A DNA stretch of 7,267 nt from Peptostreptococcaceae bacterium (GCA_017425305.1 JAFOOW010000135.1:1-7267), one strand, 5' to 3'. Shown: positions 1 through 6,425, numbered from the stretch's first letter. Made by a program: numbers and translations. The notes: generated by a model not told the origin, from the letters alone.

Positions 1-1
1 A

Positions 2-181
2 GGAAGGCATTGGATAGATAATAAACTTATAAATAAAGAAGTTAATAAAAATAATATAAAATATACAAAACAATGTATAGTTTATAAAGAAATAAAAGGA
101 AAACTTATAAAAAGTTATGAAAATTGGTATAAAGAAAAAGAAATAATAATAAAAATTCCAATGACTATAGAATACAAATAA
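2..181 (+). CDS. C-terminal end of an unrecognised protein (5' truncated by window edge)
   Basis: Only this forward frame stays open from the window edge, for 59 codons, before a TAA at 179-181; the other two forward frames stop within the first 21 bases. The only in-frame ATG is near the very end, so the gene must begin upstream of the window. The visible C-terminus is rich in Lys, Ile, Asn and Tyr, has two Trp and one Cys, and ends in an alternating basic/hydrophobic stretch (EKEIIIKIPMTIEYK) that could be a beta strand. There is no obvious membrane segment. An intrinsic terminator starts directly after the stop codon, which supports a real gene end. I do not recognise the family and propose no function. 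Confidence 0.6.
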   Translation, partial: GRHWIDNKLINKEVNKNNIKYTKQCIVYKEIKGKLIKSYENWYKEKEIIIKIPMTIEYK

Positions 182-182
182 A

Positions 183-206
183 GGGTATCAATAAGATACC
201 CTTTTT
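183..206. terminator. Bidirectional intrinsic terminator between convergent genes
   Basis: A perfect 7-bp stem, GGGTATC (183-189) with GATACCC (195-201), closes a 5-base loop. On the + strand five T residues follow (202-206). On the - strand the hairpin is followed by a T-rich run (complement of 176-182). It can therefore end both the upstream + strand gene, whose stop overlaps its left edge, and the - strand marR-type gene, which stops at 214. Confidence 0.88.
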
Positions 207-213
207 ATTATAT

Positions 214-657
214 TTATTTAAGTTTATTAATTATAGAATTAAGATTTACTATTAAATCACCCATATTAGATAAATCCTCACTATCCAAATTTGAAATTTT
301 ATCTAATAATATATTTTTTAAATTTTTCTCATGAGCATTAGCTATTTCATAAGCTTTTTGCGTTAACTGTATCCTTATAATTCTTCTATCATTACAATCT
401 TCTTGTCTACAAACTAAATCCTCTTTGATAAGCTTGTCTATAATAGGTGTCATGTTAGGCTTAGATATACATAAGCTTGATGCAATATCAGAAATTGATG
501 ATGACCCATTATTCATAAGATGAAAAATAACTTTTACATGAGATGGTGGGAGTGGTGAACACTTAACCATCTTAGATGAACTGAAAAGTTTACTATTTAA
601 TTGAATGATTAAAGAAAATAAATTATCAGATATTTTTGTTAAATCTATATTATTCAT
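214..657 (-). CDS. MarR-family winged-helix transcriptional regulator
   Basis: The 147-aa product has the size and layout of MarR regulators: N-terminal dimerisation helices, a helix-turn-helix at about residues 54-75 (SISDIASSLCISKPNMTPII), and a wing carrying the family's Asp-Arg-Arg signature (D90-R91-R92), followed by C-terminal dimerisation helices. Such proteins usually act as dimers that bind palindromic operators and let go when a small ligand or oxidant is sensed. The ATG (655-657 on the complement) is preceded by an AAAGGAG-type Shine-Dalgarno site at 667-673 with 9 bases of spacing. The gene is divergent from a two-gene ABC exporter operon whose promoter overlaps a perfect palindrome, so it probably represses that operon. 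Four cysteines (C33, C63, C83, C88) leave a redox response possible, but none sits in an OhrR-type sensing motif that I recognise. The ligand is unknown. Confidence 0.92.
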   Translation of the reverse strand: MNNIDLTKISDNLFSLIIQLNSKLFSSSKMVKCSPLPPSHVKVIFHLMNNGSSSISDIASSLCISKPNMTPIIDKLIKEDLVCRQEDCNDRRIIRIQLTQKAYEIANAHEKNLKNILLDKISNLDSEDLSNMGDLIVNLNSIINKLK

Positions 658-701
658 TGGATAAAACTCCTTTAAAAGTTACATTTATAGTATTTAAGTA
701 T

Positions 702-730
702 AGTATAAACTAAAATAACAATTTATACAA
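702..730 (-). promoter_or_regulatory. Candidate promoter of the marR-type gene
   Basis: On the - strand, TTGTAT (730-725) and TATACT (707-702) are separated by 17 bases. The -10 is good and the -35 is weak (3 of 6). The predicted start near 695 gives a leader of about 38 bases holding the ribosome binding site at 667-673. A short dyad, TAGT-ATAA-ACTA (701-712), covers the -10 box, and GTATAAA/TTTATAC arms (703-709, 722-728) bracket the promoter, so autoregulation is possible. The region is so AT-rich that chance matches are likely. Confidence 0.45.
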
Positions 731-742
731 ATTAAAAAGTTA

Positions 743-771
743 TTGATATATAATACTTTTAAATATATAAT
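743..771 (+). promoter_or_regulatory. Sigma-A promoter of the ABC exporter operon
   Basis: TTGATA (743-748) and a perfect TATAAT (766-771) are separated by exactly 17 bases, which is close to the vegetative consensus. Transcription would start near 778, giving a leader of about 34 bases with a GGAG ribosome binding site at 800-803, 8 bases before the ATG at 812. Such a strong core promoter next to a palindrome suggests a gene pair held off by a repressor. Confidence 0.75.
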
Positions 772-790
772 AGTTATAAAAATATAACTA
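771..790. promoter_or_regulatory. Perfect 20-bp palindrome, probable MarR operator
   Basis: The sequence TAGTTATA-AAAA-TATAACTA is a perfect inverted repeat with 8-bp arms and a 4-bp centre. It begins at the last base of the -10 box and runs past the predicted start point (about -7 to +13), where a bound dimer would block RNA polymerase. Length and symmetry fit a MarR dimer site. No U-tract follows, so it is not a terminator. Assignment to the adjacent regulator is inferred from position. Confidence 0.65.
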
Positions 791-811
791 AAAAAGAATG
801 GAGATTGTACA

Positions 812-3052
812 ATGCTGAAATTGATTAAACACTTAAAAGGTTCAGTATGTTCTATTATTCTTATAGTAGGGCTTTTGATTATTCAGGCAGTATGTGACTT
901 ATCACTACCTGATTATACGTCAAATATAGTTAATATAGGTATACAACAAGGTGGTGTTGAAAATGCACTTCCAAAGGCTATAAGAAAAAGTGAGTTAGAA
1001 AAACTAACTATGTTTATGGATAGCAAGGATAAAAAAGAAGTAGAAAATAATTATAAACTCTTAGATAAAAATGACTTATCTCAGAGTGAATATGATAAAT
1101 ACTTAAAAAAATATCCTGATTTAAAAAATGAAGATATATATACACTAAATATAAAAGATGAAAAAAATACAGATGAAATAAACAATATAATGGGTAAATC
1201 TATACTTATAGCATCTGGATTAGAAGAAAATAAAGCTGATATATTAAAACAAATGTCGGCACAAGGATTACCAGTAGATAAAAATACAGATATAGTGGAT
1301 GTATTTAAAATGATGCCTCAAGAGCAAATACAAGGTATTCAAAAAGAAATGACTAAAAAGTTTGATGATTTACCTGAAAGTATGATAACTCAAGCGGCAG
1401 TTTCATATGTTCAAAATGAATATAAAGCAATAGGAATGAATACTGATAAGCTTCAAAATAATTATATATTAGTAGCTGGAGCTAAAATGGTAGGAGTGGC
1501 ACTTGTAAGTATGGCTTCAACTGTATGTGTAGGTTACTTAGGAGCTAGAGTAGCAGCTAAAATGGGTAGAAACTTAAGAAAACAAGTATTCTCAAAAGTT
1601 GTATCTTTCTCAAATAATGAGTTAGATAAATTCTCAACTGCATCACTTATAACTCGTAGTACAAATGATATACAACAAGTACAAATGTTAATGGTAATGT
1701 TATTAAAGGTTGTATTCTATGCACCAATATTAGCATTAGGTGGTGTTATTAAGGTATTAAATACAGATACATCAATGGCTTGGATAATAGGGGTTGCAGT
1801 ATTAGCAATATTATCAGTAGTACTATTATTATTTGGATTAGTTATGCCTAGATTTAAGGTAGCTCAAAAGTTAGTTGATAGACTTAACTTAGTTACTCGT
1901 GAAATATTAACAGGTATGTTAGTAATAAGAGCATTTAATACAGAAAAGCATGAAGAAAAGAGATTCGATAAAGCTAATACAGACTTAACGAAAACTAATA
2001 TGTTTGTTAATAGAGCAATGTCGATGATGATGCCAACTATGATGCTTATAATGAATATAATAACAATACTTATAGTATATAATGGTGCTAAAAGTGTTGA
2101 TGCAGGAAGTATGCAAGTAGGTAATATGATGGCATTTATACAATATACAATGCAAATTATAATGTCATTCTTAATGATATCTATGGTATCAATAATGTTA
2201 CCTCGTGCATTAATATCTATCCAACGTATAGATGAAATATTAATAACAGATAACTCAATAAAAGATATAGATAATGAAGTTTCTATAGATGAAGATAAAA
2301 AAGGAATAATTGAATTTAAAAATGTATGCTTTAGATATCCAAATGCAGAAGAAGATGTACTAAGCAATATATCATTTACTGCAAATGCAGGAGAAACAAC
2401 AGCATTCATAGGAAGTACGGGTAGTGGTAAGAGTACATTAGTAAACTTAATACCACGTTTCTATGATGTTACTAGTGGAGAAGTATCAATTGATGGAATT
2501 GATATAAAGGATTTAAAACAATATGATTTAAGAAAAAAAATAGGATATGTACCTCAAAAAGCAGTGTTATTCTCAGGTACTATAGATAGTAACTTAAGAT
2601 ATGGTAAAGTAGATGCAACTAATGAAGAAATAGAAAAAGCATCTAGAATATCTCAGGCAAAAGAATTTATAGAAGCTAAACCAGATAAGTTAGAATCTGA
2701 AATAGCTCAAGGTGGAACTAACGTTTCTGGAGGACAAAAGCAAAGATTATCTATTGCAAGAGCAATAGCTAAAGAGCCAGAAATTTATATATTTGATGAT
2801 AGTTTCTCAGCACTAGATTTAAAAACTGATAAAGCACTTAGAAAATCATTAAATGAAGAAACTAAAGATGCTACAGTTTTAATAGTAGCTCAAAGAATCA
2901 GTACTATAATGAATGCAGATAAAATAGTAGTTCTTGATGAAGGTAAAGTAGTTGGTTGTGGAACTCACAATGAACTTATAGAAAACTGTCAAGTATATCA
3001 AGAAATAGCTTTATCACAACTTTCAAAGGAGGAGTTGTCTAATGCCAAATAA
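812..3052 (+). CDS. Heterodimeric ABC exporter, subunit with degenerate ATP site and large extracytoplasmic insert
   Basis: This 746-aa product fuses a six-helix exporter membrane domain to an ATPase domain. TM1 is near residues 12-30. A hydrophilic insert without Cys or Trp follows (about 31-216), then TM2 (218-240), TM3 (293-315), TM4 (320-344), TM5 (407-426) and TM6 (436-462). The nucleotide-binding domain starts near 497, with Walker A GSTGSGKST (534-542), Q-loop Gln582, signature VSGGQ (638-642) and Walker B IYIFDD (658-663). Asp663 replaces the usual catalytic Glu, and Gln694 replaces the switch His. Exporter halves are normally about 580-620 aa; the extra length is the insert after TM1. 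The partner gene overlaps the 3' end by 11 bases. By family the pair should be an ATP-driven exporter in the cytoplasmic membrane, of the BmrCD/LmrCD/TM287-288 kind. The substrate (drug, lipid or peptide) cannot be read from the sequence. The divergent MarR gene suggests induction by a small toxic compound. Confidence 0.93.
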   Translation: MLKLIKHLKGSVCSIILIVGLLIIQAVCDLSLPDYTSNIVNIGIQQGGVENALPKAIRKSELEKLTMFMDSKDKKEVENNYKLLDKNDLSQSEYDKYLKKYPDLKNEDIYTLNIKDEKNTDEINNIMGKSILIASGLEENKADILKQMSAQGLPVDKNTDIVDVFKMMPQEQIQGIQKEMTKKFDDLPESMITQAAVSYVQNEYKAIGMNTDKLQNNYILVAGAKMVGVALVSMASTVCVGYLGARVAAKMGRNLRKQVFSKVVSFSNNELDKFSTASLITRSTNDIQQVQMLMVMLLKVVFYAPILALGGVIKVLNTDTSMAWIIGVAVLAILSVVLLLFGLVMPRFKVAQKLVDRLNLVTREILTGMLVIRAFNTEKHEEKRFDKANTDLTKTNMFVNRAMSMMMPTMMLIMNIITILIVYNGAKSVDAGSMQVGNMMAFIQYTMQIIMSFLMISMVSIMLPRALISIQRIDEILITDNSIKDIDNEVSIDEDKKGIIEFKNVCFRYPNAEEDVLSNISFTANAGETTAFIGSTGSGKSTLVNLIPRFYDVTSGEVSIDGIDIKDLKQYDLRKKIGYVPQKAVLFSGTIDSNLRYGKVDATNEEIEKASRISQAKEFIEAKPDKLESEIAQGGTNVSGGQKQRLSIARAIAKEPEIYIFDDSFSALDLKTDKALRKSLNEETKDATVLIVAQRISTIMNADKIVVLDEGKVVGCGTHNELIENCQVYQEIALSQLSKEELSNAK
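3025..3032 (+). promoter_or_regulatory. Ribosome binding site inside the first ABC gene (translational coupling)
   Basis: AAAGGAGG lies within the last ten codons of the upstream exporter gene and ends 9 bases before the ATG at 3042. It fixes the start of the second subunit, which then overlaps the first gene by 11 bases in another frame. The arrangement favours coupled, near-equal synthesis of the two halves. Confidence 0.85.
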
Positions 3053-4907
3053 TGAAAATAAAAAAAGAACACCTATGGGTGGAGGTCATGGACATGGCCA
3101 CGGTATGGGAGGAGGAGAAAAAGCTAAAGATTTTAAAGGAACAATGAAAAATCTTTTTGAGTATCTAAAACCATATAGATTATCAATGTTAGTTGTAATA
3201 ATATTTGCAATAGGAAGTGCTACATTCTCTATAGTAGGGCCAAAGGTATTAGGTAAAGCAACTACAAAAATATTTGAAGGTTTAATGAATAAGGTAAGTG
3301 GAAATAGTCTTGGAATGGACTTTGATTATATAGGAAAAATATTACTTATATTACTAGGACTTTATGTAATAAGTGCGATATTCTCATATATTCAAGGATT
3401 TATAATGTCTGGTATTTCACAAAAGGTTTCATATAACCTTAGAAAAGCAATATCAGAAAAAATAAATCGTATGCCACTAAAATATTTTGATAGTAAAACT
3501 CATGGAGAAGTATTATCTAGAGTTACAAATGATATAGATACTTTAAGTCAGAACTTAAACCAAAGTTTATCTCAAGTAATATCATCAACTACTACTATAA
3601 TAGGGGTACTTATAATGATGTTATCTATAAGTGTTCAAATGACACTTGTATCATTAATTATGCTTCCTGTATCTATGATACTTATAATGTTAGTAGTTAA
3701 AAAGTCTCAAAAATACTTCAAGCAACAACAAGAATACTTAGGTCATGTTAATGGTCAAGTAGAAGAAGTATATGGTGGACACAATATAGTAAAAGCTTTT
3801 AATAAAGAGAATGATGTAATAGAAGAATTTAATAAATTAAATGAAGAACTATATAACTCAGCATGGAAGTCTCAATTCTTATCAGGAATGATGATGCCTA
3901 TTATGAGCTTTATAGGAAACCTAGGATATGTATTAATATCTATAATGGGTGGATATCTTGCTATTAAAAAGACTATAGAAGTTGGAGATATATTATCATT
4001 TACACAATATGTAAGAAACTTCACACAACCATTATCACAAACTGCTCAAATTGCTAACGTTATGCAATCTATGGCAGCTGCAGCAGAAAGAACATTTGAA
4101 TTCTTAAATGAAGATGAGGAAATTCAATTTGCAGAAAACCCAGTAAATCCAAATGAAATAAAAGGAGAAGTTTCTTTTGAAAATGTTCATTTCGGATATA
4201 CTGAAGATAAAACAATAATTAATGACTTTAGTGTAGATATAAAACAAGGTCAAAAAGTAGCTATAGTTGGACCTACAGGAGCAGGTAAAACTACTATAGT
4301 AAAACTATTAATGAGATTCTATGATATAAATAGCGGAACTATAAAAATAGATGGAAGAGATATAAATGATTTTAATAGAGGAGACCTTCGTAGTATATTT
4401 GGAATGGTTTTACAAGATACATGGTTATTCAATGGAAGTATAATGGATAATCTAAGATATTCCAAATTAGATGCAAGTGATGAAGAAGTTATTAAAGCAG
4501 CTAAGTTAGCTCATGTAGATAACTTTGTAAAAACATTACCTGATGGATACAATATGGAATTAAATGAAGAAGCAAACAATATTTCTCAAGGTCAAAAGCA
4601 ACTTTTAACTATAGCTAGAGCTATACTTGCTGACCCTAAAATACTAATATTAGATGAAGCTACTAGTTCTGTAGATACTCGTACTGAGGTATTAATACAA
4701 AAGGCTATGGAAAATCTTATGGAAGGAAGAACTAGCTTTATAATAGCTCATAGACTTTCAACTATTAGAGATGCAGATGTAATATTAGTTATGAAAGATG
4801 GAGATATAGTAGAACAAGGAAATCATGAAGAGTTGCTAGAAGCTGATGGATTCTACGCTTCATTATATAATAGTCAATTCGAAGAATGTATAGATGAAAT
4901 TTCTTAA
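3042..4907 (+). CDS. Heterodimeric ABC exporter, catalytic-site subunit with His/Gly-rich N-terminus
   Basis: The 621-aa product is the second half of the exporter. A Gly/His/Met-rich tail (residues 12-25, with H16, H18 and H20) precedes six predicted helices near 46-68, 97-122, 172-195, 199-220, 282-305 and 312-335. The ATPase domain follows from about residue 370, with Walker A GPTGAGKTT (410-418), Q-loop Gln458, signature ISQGQ (514-518, with Gln in place of the first Gly of LSGGQ), Walker B ILILDE (534-539) with catalytic Glu539, and switch His570. Together with the upstream subunit this predicts one consensus ATP site (this subunit's Walker motifs facing the partner's VSGGQ) and one degenerate site (the partner's Asp663/Gln694 facing ISQGQ), as in TM287/288-type exporters. 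The start is set by the AAAGGAGG site inside the upstream gene. Unlike its partner, it has only a short TM1-TM2 loop. The transported substrate is unknown. Confidence 0.94.
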   Translation: MPNNENKKRTPMGGGHGHGHGMGGGEKAKDFKGTMKNLFEYLKPYRLSMLVVIIFAIGSATFSIVGPKVLGKATTKIFEGLMNKVSGNSLGMDFDYIGKILLILLGLYVISAIFSYIQGFIMSGISQKVSYNLRKAISEKINRMPLKYFDSKTHGEVLSRVTNDIDTLSQNLNQSLSQVISSTTTIIGVLIMMLSISVQMTLVSLIMLPVSMILIMLVVKKSQKYFKQQQEYLGHVNGQVEEVYGGHNIVKAFNKENDVIEEFNKLNEELYNSAWKSQFLSGMMMPIMSFIGNLGYVLISIMGGYLAIKKTIEVGDILSFTQYVRNFTQPLSQTAQIANVMQSMAAAAERTFEFLNEDEEIQFAENPVNPNEIKGEVSFENVHFGYTEDKTIINDFSVDIKQGQKVAIVGPTGAGKTTIVKLLMRFYDINSGTIKIDGRDINDFNRGDLRSIFGMVLQDTWLFNGSIMDNLRYSKLDASDEEVIKAAKLAHVDNFVKTLPDGYNMELNEEANNISQGQKQLLTIARAILADPKILILDEATSSVDTRTEVLIQKAMENLMEGRTSFIIAHRLSTIRDADVILVMKDGDIVEQGNHEELLEADGFYASLYNSQFEECIDEIS

Positions 4908-4943
4908 AATAGTAAAATATTTCTAAAACAAGAAATAAAAACG

Positions 4944-4972
4944 TTGTAATAGATATTTATGTATGTTAAACT
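4944..4972 (+). promoter_or_regulatory. Candidate extended -10 promoter of the cold-shock gene
   Basis: TTGTAA (4944-4949) and TAAACT (4967-4972) are spaced by 17 bases, and TG at 4964-4965 forms an extended -10 (TGTTAAACT). The expected start is near 4979, giving a leader of about 54 bases. No convincing terminator separates this promoter from the exporter operon, so some read-through from upstream is possible. Confidence 0.5.
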
Positions 4973-4980
4973 AAACTTAA

Positions 4981-4995
4981 GCACAGAATATGTGC
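4981..4995 (+). promoter_or_regulatory. Small hairpin at the predicted 5' end of the cold-shock mRNA
   Basis: GCACA (4981-4985) and TGTGC (4991-4995) form a perfect 5-bp stem around a GAATA loop. It sits about 2 bases from the predicted transcription start and 23 bases upstream of the ribosome binding site, with no U-tract. It may protect the 5' end of the mRNA or take part in leader folding. The role is inferred, and a stem this short could occur by chance. Confidence 0.4.
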
Positions 4996-5032
4996 ATATA
5001 AATTGTAACGAAAGTTTTAGGAGGATTCCAAG

Positions 5033-5233
5033 ATGATGAATGGAATAGTTAAATGGTTCAACAATGAAAAAGGATTCGGATTCATATCTGTAGAAGGTGG
5101 AGATGATGTATTCGTACATTTCTCAGCTATACAAGTTGAAGGATTCAAGACATTAGAAGAAGGTCAAGCTGTTAAGTTTGAAATAGTTGAAGGTGCAAGA
5201 GGACCTCAAGCTGCTAACGTAACAATAGCATAA
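5033..5233 (+). CDS. Cold-shock protein (CspA/CspB family)
   Basis: The 66-aa product is a complete single cold-shock domain of normal family length. It begins [15 protein letters not shown], contains the RNP1 motif KGFGFI (13-18) and RNP2 motif VFVHF (26-30), and ends with the usual [11 protein letters not shown] segment. These proteins bind single-stranded RNA and DNA through surface aromatic residues and act as RNA chaperones in the cytoplasm, many of them abundant also at normal temperature. A full AGGAGG site (5019-5024) precedes two consecutive ATG codons, 8 and 11 bases away. The first (5033) has better spacing, but the second (5036) would give the common MNGIVKWFN start, so the N-terminus could be one residue shorter. 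The gene appears monocistronic, with its own candidate promoter and a strong terminator. Confidence 0.96.
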   Translation: MMNGIVKWFNNEKGFGFISVEGGDDVFVHFSAIQVEGFKTLEEGQAVKFEIVEGARGPQAANVTIA

Positions 5234-5279
5234 TAATTGAGTTTATATATATAGATATTAAAAACACAATTAAGACAGG

Positions 5280-5308
5280 AAAACTAGGGAGAAATCTCTA
5301 GTTTTTTT
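5280..5308 (+). terminator. Intrinsic terminator of the cold-shock gene
   Basis: CTAGGGA (5284-5290) pairs with TCTCTAG (5295-5301), with one G-U pair, around a GAAA loop. Flanking A residues (5280-5283) can extend the stem into the seven-T tract at 5302-5308. It lies 46 bases after the stop codon. Confidence 0.9.
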
Positions 5309-5339
5309 ATTACTTATATTATAAAATTTATTTATGGTA

Positions 5340-5345
5340 TATAAT
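5340..5345 (+). promoter_or_regulatory. Possible -10 box for the VTT-gene operon
   Basis: A perfect TATAAT lies 15 bases before the GAGGAG ribosome binding site (5361-5366) of the membrane protein gene. A promoter is expected here because the preceding terminator is strong, but no good -35 is found at 16-18 bases. The call rests on the hexamer and its position alone. Confidence 0.35.
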
Positions 5346-5374
5346 ATATACATACTACAAGAGGAGATTTTATA

Positions 5375-5947
5375 ATGGAGTATATTGACGGGTTATTTAA
5401 TATAGTAAAAGATTACTGGTTTTTAGCATTTATAACGGCGATATTTGTAACTTTCCTAGAAAGTTTTATACCTGCATTACCATTAATTGCAATAGTTATA
5501 GCAAATAGTATGATATTGGGTTTAGGAATTGGACTTATTACATCAACAATAGGTTCTTGTACAGGAACAACAATTTTATTTTTATTAGCTAGTAAGTTTA
5601 GTGATATAAAATTACTAGAAAAAATAAGAAATAATAAGATAGATACTGCTATTAACTGGGTAAAAGAACAAGGATTTTCAACTTTATTTATTGCATATGC
5701 AAGTCCTTTTATTCCTGGATGTTTGGTTACAATTGCATCTGGTATATCAAAAAAAGATTTATATACTTTTGTACCAGCTATGGTAAGTGGAAAAATGGTT
5801 ATGTTTATGGTTGCAAGCTATATAGGTGATGACTTAATAGGGTTTATAAAAAGCCCTTTAAAAATAGTTTTTGTTACAATATTAGTAATAATATCATTTT
5901 TTATAGGTAGAAAAATAAACTCTAAAATTGAAAATAAACATAATTAA
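5375..5947 (+). CDS. VTT-domain (DedA/TVP38-like) membrane protein
   Basis: The 190-aa product is very hydrophobic and has the DedA/TVP38 (VTT, SNARE-associated) layout. An N-terminal hydrophobic re-entrant-like segment carries FLESFIPALP (27-36, with Glu29), a Gly-rich membrane stretch follows (45-72), and a polar loop (73-100) leads to FIAYASPFIPG (105-115). The conserved Gly123 precedes further hydrophobic segments near 132-150 and 162-177, and the tail is basic. Family members reside in the cytoplasmic membrane and are linked to lipid flipping and membrane potential homeostasis. The Arg usually present around the second Pro motif (R-x-x-P or RFIPxxR) appears to be missing; Tyr108, Pro111 and Leu117 occupy those places. 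GAGGAG (5361-5366) lies 8 bases before the ATG. The next gene follows after 34 bases with no terminator, so the two are probably co-transcribed. Family assignment is good; precise function is unknown. Confidence 0.8.
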   Translation: MEYIDGLFNIVKDYWFLAFITAIFVTFLESFIPALPLIAIVIANSMILGLGIGLITSTIGSCTGTTILFLLASKFSDIKLLEKIRNNKIDTAINWVKEQGFSTLFIAYASPFIPGCLVTIASGISKKDLYTFVPAMVSGKMVMFMVASYIGDDLIGFIKSPLKIVFVTILVIISFFIGRKINSKIENKHN

Positions 5948-5981
5948 AAATAATATAAAAAGCCCTCTAAGGAGATAAGAT

Positions 5982-6425
5982 ATGAAAGTATTAATAGATG
6001 CAGATGGATGTCCTGTAGTAAACTTAACATTAAAAATCTGCAATAAGTTTAATATAAAACCTATTATAATGTGTGATACTTCACATATTATAGAAAAAGA
6101 AGGTGTAGAAGTTATAGTAATATCTAAGGGAATAGATGCTGTTGACTTTGCATTGTTAAATAAAGTTAATAAAAATGATATAGTTATAACTCAAGATTAT
6201 GGACTAGCAGCAATGGTATTATCTAAGGGTGGATATCCTATAAATCAAAATGGAATGAGATATACAACAGAAAATATAGATAAGCTTTTATTTACTAGAT
6301 ATATAAGCAAAAAAGCTAGAAACTCAGGTCAAAGGCTAAAAGGTCCTAAGAAAAGATGTAAGAAAGATGATATTTCTTTTGAAAATAATCTAGTAAAATT
6401 AATAAATCATATACATAAAAATTAG
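5982..6425 (+). CDS. UPF0178 / DUF188 family protein (YaiI/YqxD-like)
   Basis: The 147-aa product matches the YaiI/YqxD family over its whole length. The N-terminus, ILIDADGCPV-like (L4 to V12), carries acidic residues D6 and D8. KGIDAVDFALL (49-59) contributes D52 and D55. NDIVITQDYGLAAMVL (65-80) contributes D72, and the family-typical YTTENIDKLL and basic GQRLKGPKKR (116-125) segments follow. The family is related to the PIN-like nuclease fold and the clustered Asp residues would suit metal binding, but I know of no established biochemical role. The usual DADACP motif reads DADGCP here. TAAGGAG (5968-5974) lies 7 bases before the ATG. The gene follows the VTT membrane protein gene by 34 bases without a terminator and is likely its operon partner. 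Confidence 0.9.
   Translation: MKVLIDADGCPVVNLTLKICNKFNIKPIIMCDTSHIIEKEGVEVIVISKGIDAVDFALLNKVNKNDIVITQDYGLAAMVLSKGGYPINQNGMRYTTENIDKLLFTRYISKKARNSGQRLKGPKKRCKKDDISFENNLVKLINHIHKN

Noticed and set aside
686..706. Direct repeat TATAGTAT (686-693 and 699-706) in the marR leader
   Set aside because: Two 8-mers made mostly of A and T in such an AT-rich leader can arise by chance, and direct repeats are not the expected form of a MarR site.
1864..2409. 181-codon open frame on the - strand
   Set aside because: It lies wholly inside the well-supported ABC exporter gene on the other strand, has an Ile/Ser-rich composition typical of an antisense reading of AT-rich membrane-protein DNA, and matches no family I recognise.
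4919..4936. Hairpin ATTTCT/AGAAAT after the exporter operon as a terminator
   Set aside because: The stem is only six weak pairs and is followed by A residues, not T residues, on the + strand. I see no convincing terminator for the exporter operon.
4904..5119. 71-codon open frame on the - strand
   Set aside because: It overlaps the cold-shock gene and its promoter in antisense and shows no recognisable domain; it is a shadow frame.
5234..5374. Riboswitch or small RNA between the cold-shock gene and the VTT gene
   Set aside because: The only strong structure is the cold-shock terminator; the rest is AT-rich sequence with a short leader and no recognisable aptamer.
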